Assembly (NCBI GenBank): GCA_050949415.1
Contig: JBMNFR010000002.1
Coordinates: 1-64,000 of the forward strand
Length of the DNA stretch: 64,000 nt
Origin: JAAZKI01 sp012799905
GTDB taxonomy: Bacteria; Verrucomicrobiota; Lentisphaeria; Oligosphaerales; Oligosphaeraceae
Direction of reading: 5' to 3'
This document shows, in pieces, positions 36,129 through 44,458 of the stretch (position 1 is the stretch's first letter; every line of letters begins with the position of its first letter). The notes beneath the pieces are model-generated. The model was not told where the DNA came from, ran no database searches, and saw only the letters and a list, made by a program, of their open reading frames with translations. The translations under genes were made by a program, and so were the position numbers.

Positions 36129-38239
36129 ATCCCCAGCCCCTCGAAATTTTTCTTGATTGCCTCTGCCAGTTGTATTGCTTCGGCGTTCAAGTCTTCCAGT
36201 TCCAGGTGGATTTCGCGCATGGCTTCTTCGAAATCGAAATCCTCGTCCTCTTCTTCTGGGGCGACTCCCACATAGCGCCCCGGGGTCAGGCTCCAGTCAT
36301 TGGCTTCGATCTCGGCCCGGCTCACCAGTTTGACCAGTCCTTCCACATCGCGGAGTTCAGCCTCAGGGAAACGCTCGGTAAGCCAGTGAGCCTGTTTCCA
36401 GAAATAGCGCACAAGCTTCAGTTGCTCCACGGCTTGAGCGCGGGCCTCGTCAGCAGCCTTGCGGAGACGGTTGATTTCGCGCCCGATCCAGGCTTCGTTA
36501 TCTTTGGCGTCACATTCGTTTTCGCAGGTCTCAATCAGGCGACAGGCAAGCTTGTAAGCAAGGTCGCTTTGCCTGGCCAAATCTCGGCTGGCTTCAGCCA
36601 GACTCGCAAGGCGTGCCACGGCTTTCTTTAATTCGTCATTGGTAGTTTTCTGTTGTCCCCAAGCCGTCTGCTGGTCGCAGATAGCCTTTTGGAAAGCCTC
36701 AACGCCTGCCTTGAGTTGCGGTATGGCGTCATCCAGCTCTTTCAACGGCTCCACGTGCGCACCCTTGTCGGCCAGCGTCTTGATGAAGGGTTCAACCGCG
36801 TTCCGTAGCGTGGAGAGCGCAGCGATGAAATCCGGCAGCGGCTTGATTGTTTTGCCGTCGTCGCCTTTCATGGTGAAGCAGGCTGCGCCTTCGGCCAGCA
36901 TGCGTTGGCAATACTCCGCCACCAGGCCGAGATAGCGTGCGGTCTCGCCCCGATAGAGCCAGACGATGGCCAGCAGGTTCTTTTCCTGCTCTGGAGAAAA
37001 ATCGTAAATCTTGCGAGTGACCTTGCGATAGACGTTGCGGGCGTCAATCATCAGCACCTTATCGCGGTGGTCTTCCGGCTTGGCGCGATTGAAAAACCAG
37101 AGTTCACAAGGGACGGTGCGGGTGTAGAAAAAATTTGAGCGAATGGCGACCATGATGTCCACGTCGCCGGTTTCCGCCAGCTTTTGACGCACTTTGGCTT
37201 CATCGCGCCCGGCGCTGGACGCCTGCGAGGACATCACGAAACCGGCCCGGCCTTGTTCATTCAAGTAGCTGTAGAAATAACTGATCCAAACATAGTTGCC
37301 GTTAGAGACCTTGCCTTTTTTATTGACACCGGGAAGACCAAAAGGCAGACGTGGGTCGTTTTTGACTTTTTCGGCATCGATCTCGTCCACATTAAAGGGT
37401 GGATTAGCCATGACAAAGTCGGCCTTACGCAGCAGCTCATGCGGGTCTTCATAGTAGGTGATGGCTTTCTGGATGTCGCCTTCGAGACCATGCACCGCCA
37501 GGTTCATCTTGGCCAGACGGATGGTGGTGGCGTTCTTTTCCAGACCAAAGAAAGTGAGCTTCTCAATGGGGTTCTCATGTCGCCGTTCAACGACCCTAGC
37601 GCTCTGCACAAACATGCCGCCCGAACCGCAGGCCGGGTCAAGCACCCTGCCGCTTGTTGGTTCGATGATGTTGGCAATCAGCGACACCAGCGACACCGGA
37701 GTGAAGAACTCGCCGCCGTCGTGGGCTTTCTGGTCGGCAAACTGGGTCAGGAAATATTCGTAGATGCGGCCAAAGACATCTCCGGAAACCCGCTTCAGTT
37801 CCTCGGGATTAAGGGTGCGCAGCAGTTGGCCAAGCACCTCGTTATCGAGTTCCTGATATTCGCTCCTGGGCAGTATGCCTCGCAGGTTCTCGTAGTCGGC
37901 TTCAATAGACTCCATGGCTTCGATAATCGCCTTGGCGCGGTCGGCGCTGTCAGGCAGAGCCACGAGGGTGTCGAACTGGGCCTTGGGTTGCAGGAAGATG
38001 GCGCTTTTTTGCGAGAAATCCTCCTTGGTCAACGGTCGGGTCTTGCCGCCCCGGGTGGGCAGGCTCGCTTCGATGGCGTCCTTGACGCCCAGATACCGGC
38101 TGTAGGCATGGCGCAGGAAGACCAGGCCCATGACCGGCAGAAAATATTCGTTGCTCGCGTAGTTGGAGTTCGCCCGCAGTGTGTCCGCCGCGCTCCAGAG
38201 ACGCTTTTCAATAGCTTCAATGTGTTCCAACTGGGTCAT
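36125..38239 (-). CDS. hsdM: Type I restriction adenine methyltransferase HsdM
   Basis: This 704-residue N6-adenine methyltransferase has an N-terminal helical HsdM domain (LEHIEAIEKRLWSAADTLRA). The SAM motif DPACGSGGMFVQS lies near residue 196 and the catalytic NPPF in ADFVMANPPFN near 276. The C-terminal part is extended and coiled-coil rich (residues 470-660). I use the ATG at 38239, with AGAGGG four bases upstream; the in-frame extension to 38293 lacks a site. It is the first gene of the coupled run hsdM-hsdS-hamA-hamB, so its promoter (upstream of 38240) should drive all four. Confidence 0.95.
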   Translation of the reverse strand: MTQLEHIEAIEKRLWSAADTLRANSNYASNEYFLPVMGLVFLRHAYSRYLGVKDAIEASLPTRGGKTRPLTKEDFSQKSAIFLQPKAQFDTLVALPDSADRAKAIIEAMESIEADYENLRGILPRSEYQELDNEVLGQLLRTLNPEELKRVSGDVFGRIYEYFLTQFADQKAHDGGEFFTPVSLVSLIANIIEPTSGRVLDPACGSGGMFVQSARVVERRHENPIEKLTFFGLEKNATTIRLAKMNLAVHGLEGDIQKAITYYEDPHELLRKADFVMANPPFNVDEIDAEKVKNDPRLPFGLPGVNKKGKVSNGNYVWISYFYSYLNEQGRAGFVMSSQASSAGRDEAKVRQKLAETGDVDIMVAIRSNFFYTRTVPCELWFFNRAKPEDHRDKVLMIDARNVYRKVTRKIYDFSPEQEKNLLAIVWLYRGETARYLGLVAEYCQRMLAEGAACFTMKGDDGKTIKPLPDFIAALSTLRNAVEPFIKTLADKGAHVEPLKELDDAIPQLKAGVEAFQKAICDQQTAWGQQKTTNDELKKAVARLASLAEASRDLARQSDLAYKLACRLIETCENECDAKDNEAWIGREINRLRKAADEARAQAVEQLKLVRYFWKQAHWLTERFPEAELRDVEGLVKLVSRAEIEANDWSLTPGRYVGVAPEEEDEDFDFEEAMREIHLELEDLNAEAIQLAEAIKKNFEGLGI

Positions 38240-38635
38240 TGACCCTCTTTTCTTACCTAAAATTCTATGAAATTTCCGTTTGTCAATGGACAACGCCCCC
38301 TGAGTAAATGTAATCCCTTATCCCTGGTTTTCACCCTACAGCGGAAGATATAACACGCTTTTTGGTAATCGGGCAGCGATTGATACTCGGAGTTCCGACG
38401 TGCAGCGGTCTCAGGAAAGGGGCGAGGGGCGAGGGGCGAGAAACTGTGATTTTATCCGCAGATGACGCAGATGACGTAGATTTTTTAGAGTATATTGTAT
38501 AGGGAAATCAGCCACTGTACACCCTAAAAAAAATCTTAGTGCCCTCCTTGGCGTCCTTGGCGTCTTGGCGGTTAAAAAGATGTCGCATATTGCCCCCAAA
38601 AACCCACCTGCTATTATACCACACAAGGTCTCACC
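38240..38635. other. Divergent spacer with simple repeats
   Basis: This spacer separates hsdM (minus) from the GH43 gene (plus). It holds a composite-element body fragment (GATTGATACTCGGAGTTCCG, 38377), three GGGGCGA heptamers (38416-38440), a GCAGATGAC nonamer run (38456-38480) and a CTTGGCGTC run (38548-38570). No gene is seen. Confidence 0.6.
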
Positions 38636-40102
38636 ATGACAAAAACGACTTTTCCCAACGATATCTTCTGCAATCCTCTTCCCATGCCGGATTACCCCGT
38701 AGGAATCTGCGCCCCCTCGCGGCGGGGAAAAGATGCGCAAAATGACAAGTATTTTATCGGCCCTGTGCGCGATTTCCGCGAACTGGCCGACCCGGAAGGA
38801 ATATATCTGGACGGGAAGTGGTACGTATTCCCTTCGGCAAGACAAGCCTACGTTTCTTCAGACTTGGCGCGCTGGGAGTATTGCCCCCTTACCTTCGAAG
38901 ACGGCAGCCCTGACTTGGGATACGCCCCCAGCATCGCCAAGGTAAACGAGCATTTTATCCTCACTTCCAGCACCCTGTTCCAAGGACGCGCCGCCATTTT
39001 CCGAGCCCCAACCCCACTTGGGCCTTATCGGAACCTTGGCTCTCCCCAAATGCCGGACGGCGCACCCATCAGACCGCAATGGCTGGACCCGACGATATTC
39101 TGTGATGACGACGGACGGCTATACATGTACTGGCATTTCGGCGGCGAAGGCGCAGGGGTCTTCGGCGCTGAATTTGATCCGGAAAATCCAGTCCGCGCCA
39201 TGACCGAGCCGGTCAAAGTCATTGATTTTGACCCGACTAATGAATTTGAGCGCTACGGTGAAAACAACGAACATATCGACAAAAGTTATGTCGAAGGCGA
39301 AGCGATGTTCAAGCATAATGGAGAATATTACCTCCAATATGCTTGCAACGGCACGGTCTTTCGCCACTATGCAATAGGTGTCTATCGAGGGAAATCTCCC
39401 CTCGGGCCCTTTACCGTGCAACGCACGCCAGTTGTTCTCTCCCCGACAGGACGCGTCGCCGGAACCGGACACGGTGGCTGGATAGCAGGACCTAATGGCA
39501 CTATCTGGCAATTCTACACCTGCTGCGCACGACGAATCCACTTCTTTGAACGCCGCATCGGAGTCGACCGAGTGACTTTTGACGCCAATGGCGATGCTCA
39601 CGTCACTGTCACTAACACGCCCCAATCCATGACCAGCGGCGATTTGGGCTGGAAGCCGGTTTCCGTCAACAAACCGACCAGCGCATCCAGCTACCGGGAC
39701 ACCAATTACGCTTCGTTTGCCACTGATGACGCTACTCACACGTGGTGGATGCCGGCTGCAAATGATCCTGCGCCCTGGCTGGAAATTGACCTGAAACAAA
39801 CGTTTACCCTGAAAGCAGTCCAGATACTCTGGGTCGAAGAAGGATTAAATTTTCAGCAAGGAATTCTCCCCCGACCAGTTCCTTTTGAACTGGAGTTCTT
39901 CGATAAGAACCATGAGCTGCTTGGCAAGCGCTCTTGGCTGGAACTGCAAACCGACCACCTGGTCGAATTCAAGACTTTTGAGCCGATTCAGGCCTGCCAT
40001 GTCCGCCTGGTCTTTGATAATCCTGCGGAATCACTGCTGAAACATGGCGTTTCCAACCTGACGCTTTTCGGAAATGCGGTATATAGTAAGCAAACCCCAT
40101 AG
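38636..40102 (+). CDS. GH43-like glycosidase with C-terminal F5/8-type module
   Basis: This 488-residue protein has the five-bladed-propeller features of GH43: ELADPEGIYLDGKWYVFPS (base Asp near residue 51), the second Asp in WLDPTIFCDDDGRLYMYW (about 145) and YVEGEAMFKHNGEYYL (general-acid Glu near 222). Residues about 345-485 (WLEIDLKQTFTLKAVQILWV) form a discoidin/F5/8 type C module likely to bind glycan. Family members cleave xylan or arabinan side chains; substrate undetermined. There is no signal peptide, so the enzyme appears cytoplasmic. The next gene is a rhamnogalacturonan-lyase-like propeller 54 bp downstream on the same strand, so an operon is likely. Confidence 0.8.
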   Translation: MTKTTFPNDIFCNPLPMPDYPVGICAPSRRGKDAQNDKYFIGPVRDFRELADPEGIYLDGKWYVFPSARQAYVSSDLARWEYCPLTFEDGSPDLGYAPSIAKVNEHFILTSSTLFQGRAAIFRAPTPLGPYRNLGSPQMPDGAPIRPQWLDPTIFCDDDGRLYMYWHFGGEGAGVFGAEFDPENPVRAMTEPVKVIDFDPTNEFERYGENNEHIDKSYVEGEAMFKHNGEYYLQYACNGTVFRHYAIGVYRGKSPLGPFTVQRTPVVLSPTGRVAGTGHGGWIAGPNGTIWQFYTCCARRIHFFERRIGVDRVTFDANGDAHVTVTNTPQSMTSGDLGWKPVSVNKPTSASSYRDTNYASFATDDATHTWWMPAANDPAPWLEIDLKQTFTLKAVQILWVEEGLNFQQGILPRPVPFELEFFDKNHELLGKRSWLELQTDHLVEFKTFEPIQACHVRLVFDNPAESLLKHGVSNLTLFGNAVYSKQTP

Positions 40103-40156
40103 CGGCCGTGAGGCCAGGGTCGGCAAAAAAGCGGAACATAATAGGAGGTGCAAAAA

Positions 40157-41533
40157 ATGATTCGTGAACTTTGCAGTTTCACCATCGGAGAGGAATTTGC
40201 GCAAATGCGGTCGGTTCCGGTCGCCATGGGCGCTGGACAGGAGGAAGCGACGCTCTTCATCCATTCGCGGAATCCCAACATTGATCCATGGTCCGAGGCC
40301 TTCAACTATGCGCGTGACACCCTCAAAATGACTCTGTTCAGCAACAGCGGCAAGCGGCTCTGGCACCGTGACATGGGCTGGGGGATGGTGCCGGGCATCT
40401 GGTACTCGCCGGTGCTGTCATTTGACCTTGATGGCGATGGGGTGGACGAAATCTGGTACGTCTGCAGCGCCCGGCCGAACCTGCCGTTGTCGACCTTCTA
40501 TCGGGTGCTGGAGCGCATTGACCCACGCAGCGGCGAGGTTACCGGCCAATGGCCCTGGCCGCAATACCCGCGCGGTGAAAGCATGAGTTACACCTACCGC
40601 TATACCCTCGCGGCCGGGTACACCCAAGGCGAACCTGTGCTCATCACCGCCCAAGGCACTTATGGCGACATGCACCTCCAAGGATACCAAAACGGCATGA
40701 TCAAACGCTGGGAAATCCTCATCCCCAGCACAGAACCAGGCGCACGCGCCAGTCACGTTTTCCCCATTCTCGATATGAATAACGACGGCATTGACGAAAT
40801 CTTCTGGGGCGAGCGCATTCTCAGCGTTGACGATGGCCACGAACTGTTCTGCTGTGACCGCGATCGCTTCAAGGCACATTCGGACATTGTGGTGCCTTTC
40901 ATTGACCCGACCGACAACCGGAGGTACATCTACACCTGCCGGGAAAGCGGTCGGGCGCCGCGAGTGGTCACCTATGATTTCGACGGCAATATCGTCTGGA
41001 GCGCAGTAGAAGCCGGTCATATGCACAGAGGTTGGATTGCCAACATTGGTGAAGACCGCCGGCGTATCGCCATGGCCATGAGCCTGGCCCTGGACGCCAA
41101 AGGCGCAGATGTGCATAGAAGCACGCCCACCCACTACTACTTTGATGCCGTCAGCGGCGAGCCCGTCGATTTCACCATGCCATTCCTAGGCCGTGATCTC
41201 ATGCCCATTGATTTCACTGGTGACGGCTATCACGATTTCTACGGCATTGGCGGCGACGCTCTCGGCAAATGCTACAACCGCTTTGGCGAATGTCTGGCCA
41301 CACTCCAGGCTGAGGACGGCGGCGCACGGGTAGTCCGCTCCGGCAAAATCCTTGATCGACCGGGGCAACAGCTGATGCTCGCCTATGACAAGGAGGGCGT
41401 CGTCCGCATCTGGGGCGACGACGCGGCTGCTGGTGAGGACGACCCGTTCTGCAAGCGTTACCACCGCTTTATGCAGCACCTGATGGCATCCGGCTACAAC
41501 CACTTCTGCGGTATTCAGTCCTGTGGGATGTGA
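40157..41533 (+). CDS. Rhamnogalacturonan-lyase-like beta-propeller protein
   Basis: This 458-residue protein has three EF-like calcium loops: DLDGDGVDEIWY (about residue 95), DMNNDGIDEIFWG (about 215) and DFTGDGYHDFYG (about 355). Such loops mark propellers of the PL11 / FG-GAP kind, as does the repeated GEPVLITAQGTYGDMHLQGY blade pattern. The ATG at 40157 has AGGAGGT eight bases upstream. No signal peptide is present. It is shorter than usual PL11 lyases, so it may be a divergent lyase or a non-catalytic propeller. It follows the GH43-like gene and ends before a strong terminator. Confidence 0.65.
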   Translation: MIRELCSFTIGEEFAQMRSVPVAMGAGQEEATLFIHSRNPNIDPWSEAFNYARDTLKMTLFSNSGKRLWHRDMGWGMVPGIWYSPVLSFDLDGDGVDEIWYVCSARPNLPLSTFYRVLERIDPRSGEVTGQWPWPQYPRGESMSYTYRYTLAAGYTQGEPVLITAQGTYGDMHLQGYQNGMIKRWEILIPSTEPGARASHVFPILDMNNDGIDEIFWGERILSVDDGHELFCCDRDRFKAHSDIVVPFIDPTDNRRYIYTCRESGRAPRVVTYDFDGNIVWSAVEAGHMHRGWIANIGEDRRRIAMAMSLALDAKGADVHRSTPTHYYFDAVSGEPVDFTMPFLGRDLMPIDFTGDGYHDFYGIGGDALGKCYNRFGECLATLQAEDGGARVVRSGKILDRPGQQLMLAYDKEGVVRIWGDDAAAGEDDPFCKRYHRFMQHLMASGYNHFCGIQSCGM

Positions 41534-41597
41534 TTTGCCACGCGGTCGACTGCCGTAGGCCGATTGCATCCATGCCACCCAATGGGCTTTGCCAAGA

Positions 41598-41635
41598 GGC
41601 CCCCAGCGCACAAACACTGCGTTGGGGGCCTTATT
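41598..41635 (+). terminator. Rho-independent terminator
   Basis: GGCCCCCAGCGCA pairs with TGCGTTGGGGGCC around a short loop and is followed by TTATT. It ends the GH43 / propeller operon and faces the convergent TPR gene. Confidence 0.8.
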
Positions 41636-41745
41636 ATCGGTAGTGCCTGGCGCCGGTGCGCCGCTGTTGTCAGAGGCAACCTACGTCCGGGGAAGTCTCC
41701 TCTTCTGGGTTCCGTTTTTGAGCCTATTTCGACTGAAGTTATACA

Positions 41746-42510
41746 TCATTTCCCGTCTGTTTCACGAAGGTATTCCCTCCTGAAGCCTTCTGCCTCCTTA
41801 TTATATTTTTCTGCTTCTTCGTTTTTGCCGAGGGCCGTGTAGATTTTCCATAACTGCCAGGCTGCTCGTGTCTTAACTCGCCTGTTTTCTTCGGGCTTGA
41901 ACAAGGTGCAATTATAGTATTGCAAAACTATAGCTTCTGCTTTTTCCAGCAAAGCCTTGCCATGGTCGTCTAAATGATCCTTCATAGTATCGGCATAGCT
42001 AATATAGGATTGAGCCTGCTCCATTTGGAATTCGACTTTTCTCACCGATGCAACGTGGTTCAGCAACTGCGCCCCCATTTCAAACAGTTTTAGGCAATCA
42101 TCCCAGCATTTCCTGGCAATGTCGAGGTTATTTTTTTCACCATATCTCATCGCCTCGCCGCCTCTCACAATGCCTGCTCCCCAATAAGCCATTGGATTCT
42201 CGGGATTAAATCGCCATGCTCGATTGAAACAAGCCATCGCATCTTTTTGCGTGGCGGCATTAAATCCTTCCCTGACCGCCTGTTCAGAGAGCCGTTGCTG
42301 GGATGATGCCGGATACATACGGTGCTGCCGAACAATCCCCTGCTCTGCTGCCTCCGCCTCACTTAAAAGAAGCTGGCACTCAGTCACCGGAGGCAAATTC
42401 TCGCTTTGCTGCGACAAATGGGCAGGCGCATCATCTTTGGCCAAAGCGCAATCTGCCATAGCCCAGAACATCAGCAATATTGCTCCAACAGAAAAAGTCC
42501 ATTCGGGCAA
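41746..42510 (-). pseudogene. Secreted TPR-like protein, 5' end cut by an IS
   Basis: The frame encodes a hydrophobic leader (FSVGAILLMFWAMADCALA) and an alpha-helical TPR-like body (KDAMACFNRAWRFNPENPMA, then paired helices to the C-terminus). There is no ATG before the leader: the best start is TTG at 42510, and the frame upstream reads through RTRPKSFF directly into the end of the insertion sequence at 42531-42550. The natural start was probably removed by the insertion. The remaining protein of about 254 residues could still be made from TTG, but the ribosome-binding site is not evident. Confidence 0.6.
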
Positions 42511-42530
42511 TCTAAAGAAAGATTTTGGTC

Positions 42531-44317
42531 GCGTCCTGAAGTTGGGACCTAGGGTAAGAGCTTAATCTTCCGTTAGACCTGCAGTTTTTGTTTTGCTGTT
42601 ACAGAAACTTTTTTTTGTGCGAATGGCCAATGGGTTGGCTTTAGTCTCGGGGGCTCCGCTACTCTAAGCCCATGAGTTTTTTTAGGCATTGGTCTACCTG
42701 GGCTTTACATGCCTGTAAAAACGCAGCCTCCTGTAGAGCCGGTGGGGGGGGGTGTCCACCCACCGGCCGGGCATGGAAGCCCAGTACAGACGCCTGGCTA
42801 TTCCTTGGCAGGTTGCGCTCCCGCAGAGCCCGCCTCCGCTTCGCCAGGTGATTTTACTTTACTCCCACCTGTCGCCCTTTTCAAATCTTCTGGGGCGTAC
42901 CGGTTGGGGAAGCCCGTTTTTAGGCTGCCGAAAACTACTTCGGCTTCAACATATTCCGGCTTGGATCGTATCCATTGTAATAGAACGCCAGCCGTATCTT
43001 CATTGCATTAAGGACTCCCTCTTCCGACCATTTGCCAAAATCGACGCGCAAATTGACTGTGCGCATCACCCTTTCTGCCTGGCTGGTGCTTTTGCCATGC
43101 AGGCTGTTCTGCACTGCCGTGAACAAATCCGGCCCCGCATTCTCCAGGTAAGCCGCCGATTTCTCGCATTCATGTGTGCGGCAAAAATCCAGCAGCTCAC
43201 CCAATTCCTTTTCCTTTGCCCGGACAAAAGCCACCTTTTCATCATCTTCCAGGTGCGGGCGCAGGGCAACGAGGTGGCATGCACCCCCCATGATTGTCTG
43301 CCAGACTTCGTCGTCCCTGGCGATCTTGTCCTGCCAAAGGCAGTGCTTCAACTGGTGCGGAATATGCCACAGGCAGCGTTGGAACAGGATTTTTAGATTG
43401 CCCAGCCCCTTGCGGTTCGAGTCATCCCCATCCGTGGTCAGGAGAAAGGTCTTGAATGTTCTGATGGCCTCCCTGCTACGGGCTATCAGCTTCTCCCAGG
43501 AGCCGTTGTAGGGGCCAAGATCAAGGCCGGCCACGCGCCAGCGGCTCCCGGTCTCCTTGGCCGTCTTGTCCATGTTTTTCTGAATGAGTACCTTGAGCTC
43601 CCGGCCCCGTTTCGAAATGCCGTTGATCGGGATGCCGGTGCCGTCGGCCTGCGCCTCCCCCCTCTCATCGGGCGAAACGGAAAAGTCCAGCAGCCTCCCC
43701 ACCTTCCGGACGCAGCGCCAAACGGTTGAACGGCGGAAGGACGCGCCAAAGGTGCGGGCAAAGACCTCGCTGACGCGGAAGGAGGTCAGGGAGCCACAGA
43801 GCGCCAATTGATGCTCCATCTGCTCAGACAAACGCGCATACGGGAGCAGCTTCAGCAACTTCCTGACGATGTATTGCTTGCGTGCGCATTCCCTGCATTG
43901 AATCTGCATCTGCGGAATGGATAACGTCCCAAAGGCTGTCGTCAACTTGGCTGACACGGAGCTGCTCATGCGGGTTTTCCATTTGAAGGAACGCCCCCCG
44001 CAACCAGGGCAGACGAGAAGCTGCCCCGCCTCCGCAGGGAGGCCATCGGCCATGCTGCCAAGCAAGCGGTCGGCGAACTGTTGGAGAACTGATGAGATGA
44101 AAGTGGAGAGCTGCGCCGCGAGCATTGCCTTGAAGGCGGAAGTCAGACTGTCAAGCTTGCAATCAGCGAGGTCCACAGTATAGTTAAATGACAATTCAAT
44201 TTTCACAAGAGCTTGTTCCTTTCTTGTATTTTGGGTGATATCAAATACAAGACAAGCTCTTGTGTTTTTTTCAAGCCATTAACGACTTTTTGGGATCAGG
44301 TCTCAACTTTGGGACGC
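42531..44317 (-). mobile_element. Insertion sequence with zinc-ribbon DDE transposase
   Basis: The ends are imperfect inverted repeats. GCGTCCTGAAGTTGGGACCT (42531-42550) matches the reverse complement of AGGTCTCAACTTTGGGACGC (44298-44317) at 17 of 20 positions. The element is about 1.8 kb, with one transposase gene and about 380 bp of non-coding DNA (42551-42934) containing a G-tract hairpin, CCGGTGGGGG...CCCACCGG. No target duplication is visible. Confidence 0.75.
42935..44206 (-). CDS. ISLre2/ISH6-like transposase
   Basis: This 423-residue protein contains a zinc-ribbon CPGCGGRSFKWKTR (about residue 65) and CRECARKQY (about 103). An HTH-like ARLSEQMEHQLALCGSLTSF follows, then DGTGIPING (first catalytic Asp, about 190) and LLTTDGDDSNRKGL (second Asp, about 262). 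A C-terminal helical region carries the presumed Glu (HGKSTSQAERVMRTVN). The layout is that of the ISLre2/UPF0236 and ISH6-type DDE transposases; I cannot choose between them. It is a single complete gene between matching terminal repeats, so the element may be active. Confidence 0.8.
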   Translation of the reverse strand: MKIELSFNYTVDLADCKLDSLTSAFKAMLAAQLSTFISSVLQQFADRLLGSMADGLPAEAGQLLVCPGCGGRSFKWKTRMSSSVSAKLTTAFGTLSIPQMQIQCRECARKQYIVRKLLKLLPYARLSEQMEHQLALCGSLTSFRVSEVFARTFGASFRRSTVWRCVRKVGRLLDFSVSPDERGEAQADGTGIPINGISKRGRELKVLIQKNMDKTAKETGSRWRVAGLDLGPYNGSWEKLIARSREAIRTFKTFLLTTDGDDSNRKGLGNLKILFQRCLWHIPHQLKHCLWQDKIARDDEVWQTIMGGACHLVALRPHLEDDEKVAFVRAKEKELGELLDFCRTHECEKSAAYLENAGPDLFTAVQNSLHGKSTSQAERVMRTVNLRVDFGKWSEEGVLNAMKIRLAFYYNGYDPSRNMLKPK

Positions 44318-44319
44318 CA

Positions 44320-44458
44320 CTAAAAATTTCGTGTCCTTTCGTGTTTTTCGTGGTTAAAAAATAGGCTGTGGACGCATAGTCCACCCCAGGTCCATCCATG
44401 TTCATCCGTGGTTAAAAATTACATTGTGGACGTGCTAGTCCACCTGGAGTTGTTTTCG
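44320..44458. repeat. CGTGTTTTCGTGG-type and ATCCGTGG simple repeats
   Basis: ATTTCGTGTCCTTTCGTGTT and CGTGGTTAAAAA motifs recur with the GTGGACG...CGTCCAC hairpin-like pair. The first motif is also at 7505-7550. Confidence 0.6.

Noticed and set aside
37184..38242. Long plus-strand frame opposite hsdM
   Set aside because: Antisense of a strongly conserved methyltransferase.
42709..43011. Passenger gene in the IS
   Set aside because: The 100-codon frame overlaps the transposase end, has poor composition and no start signal.
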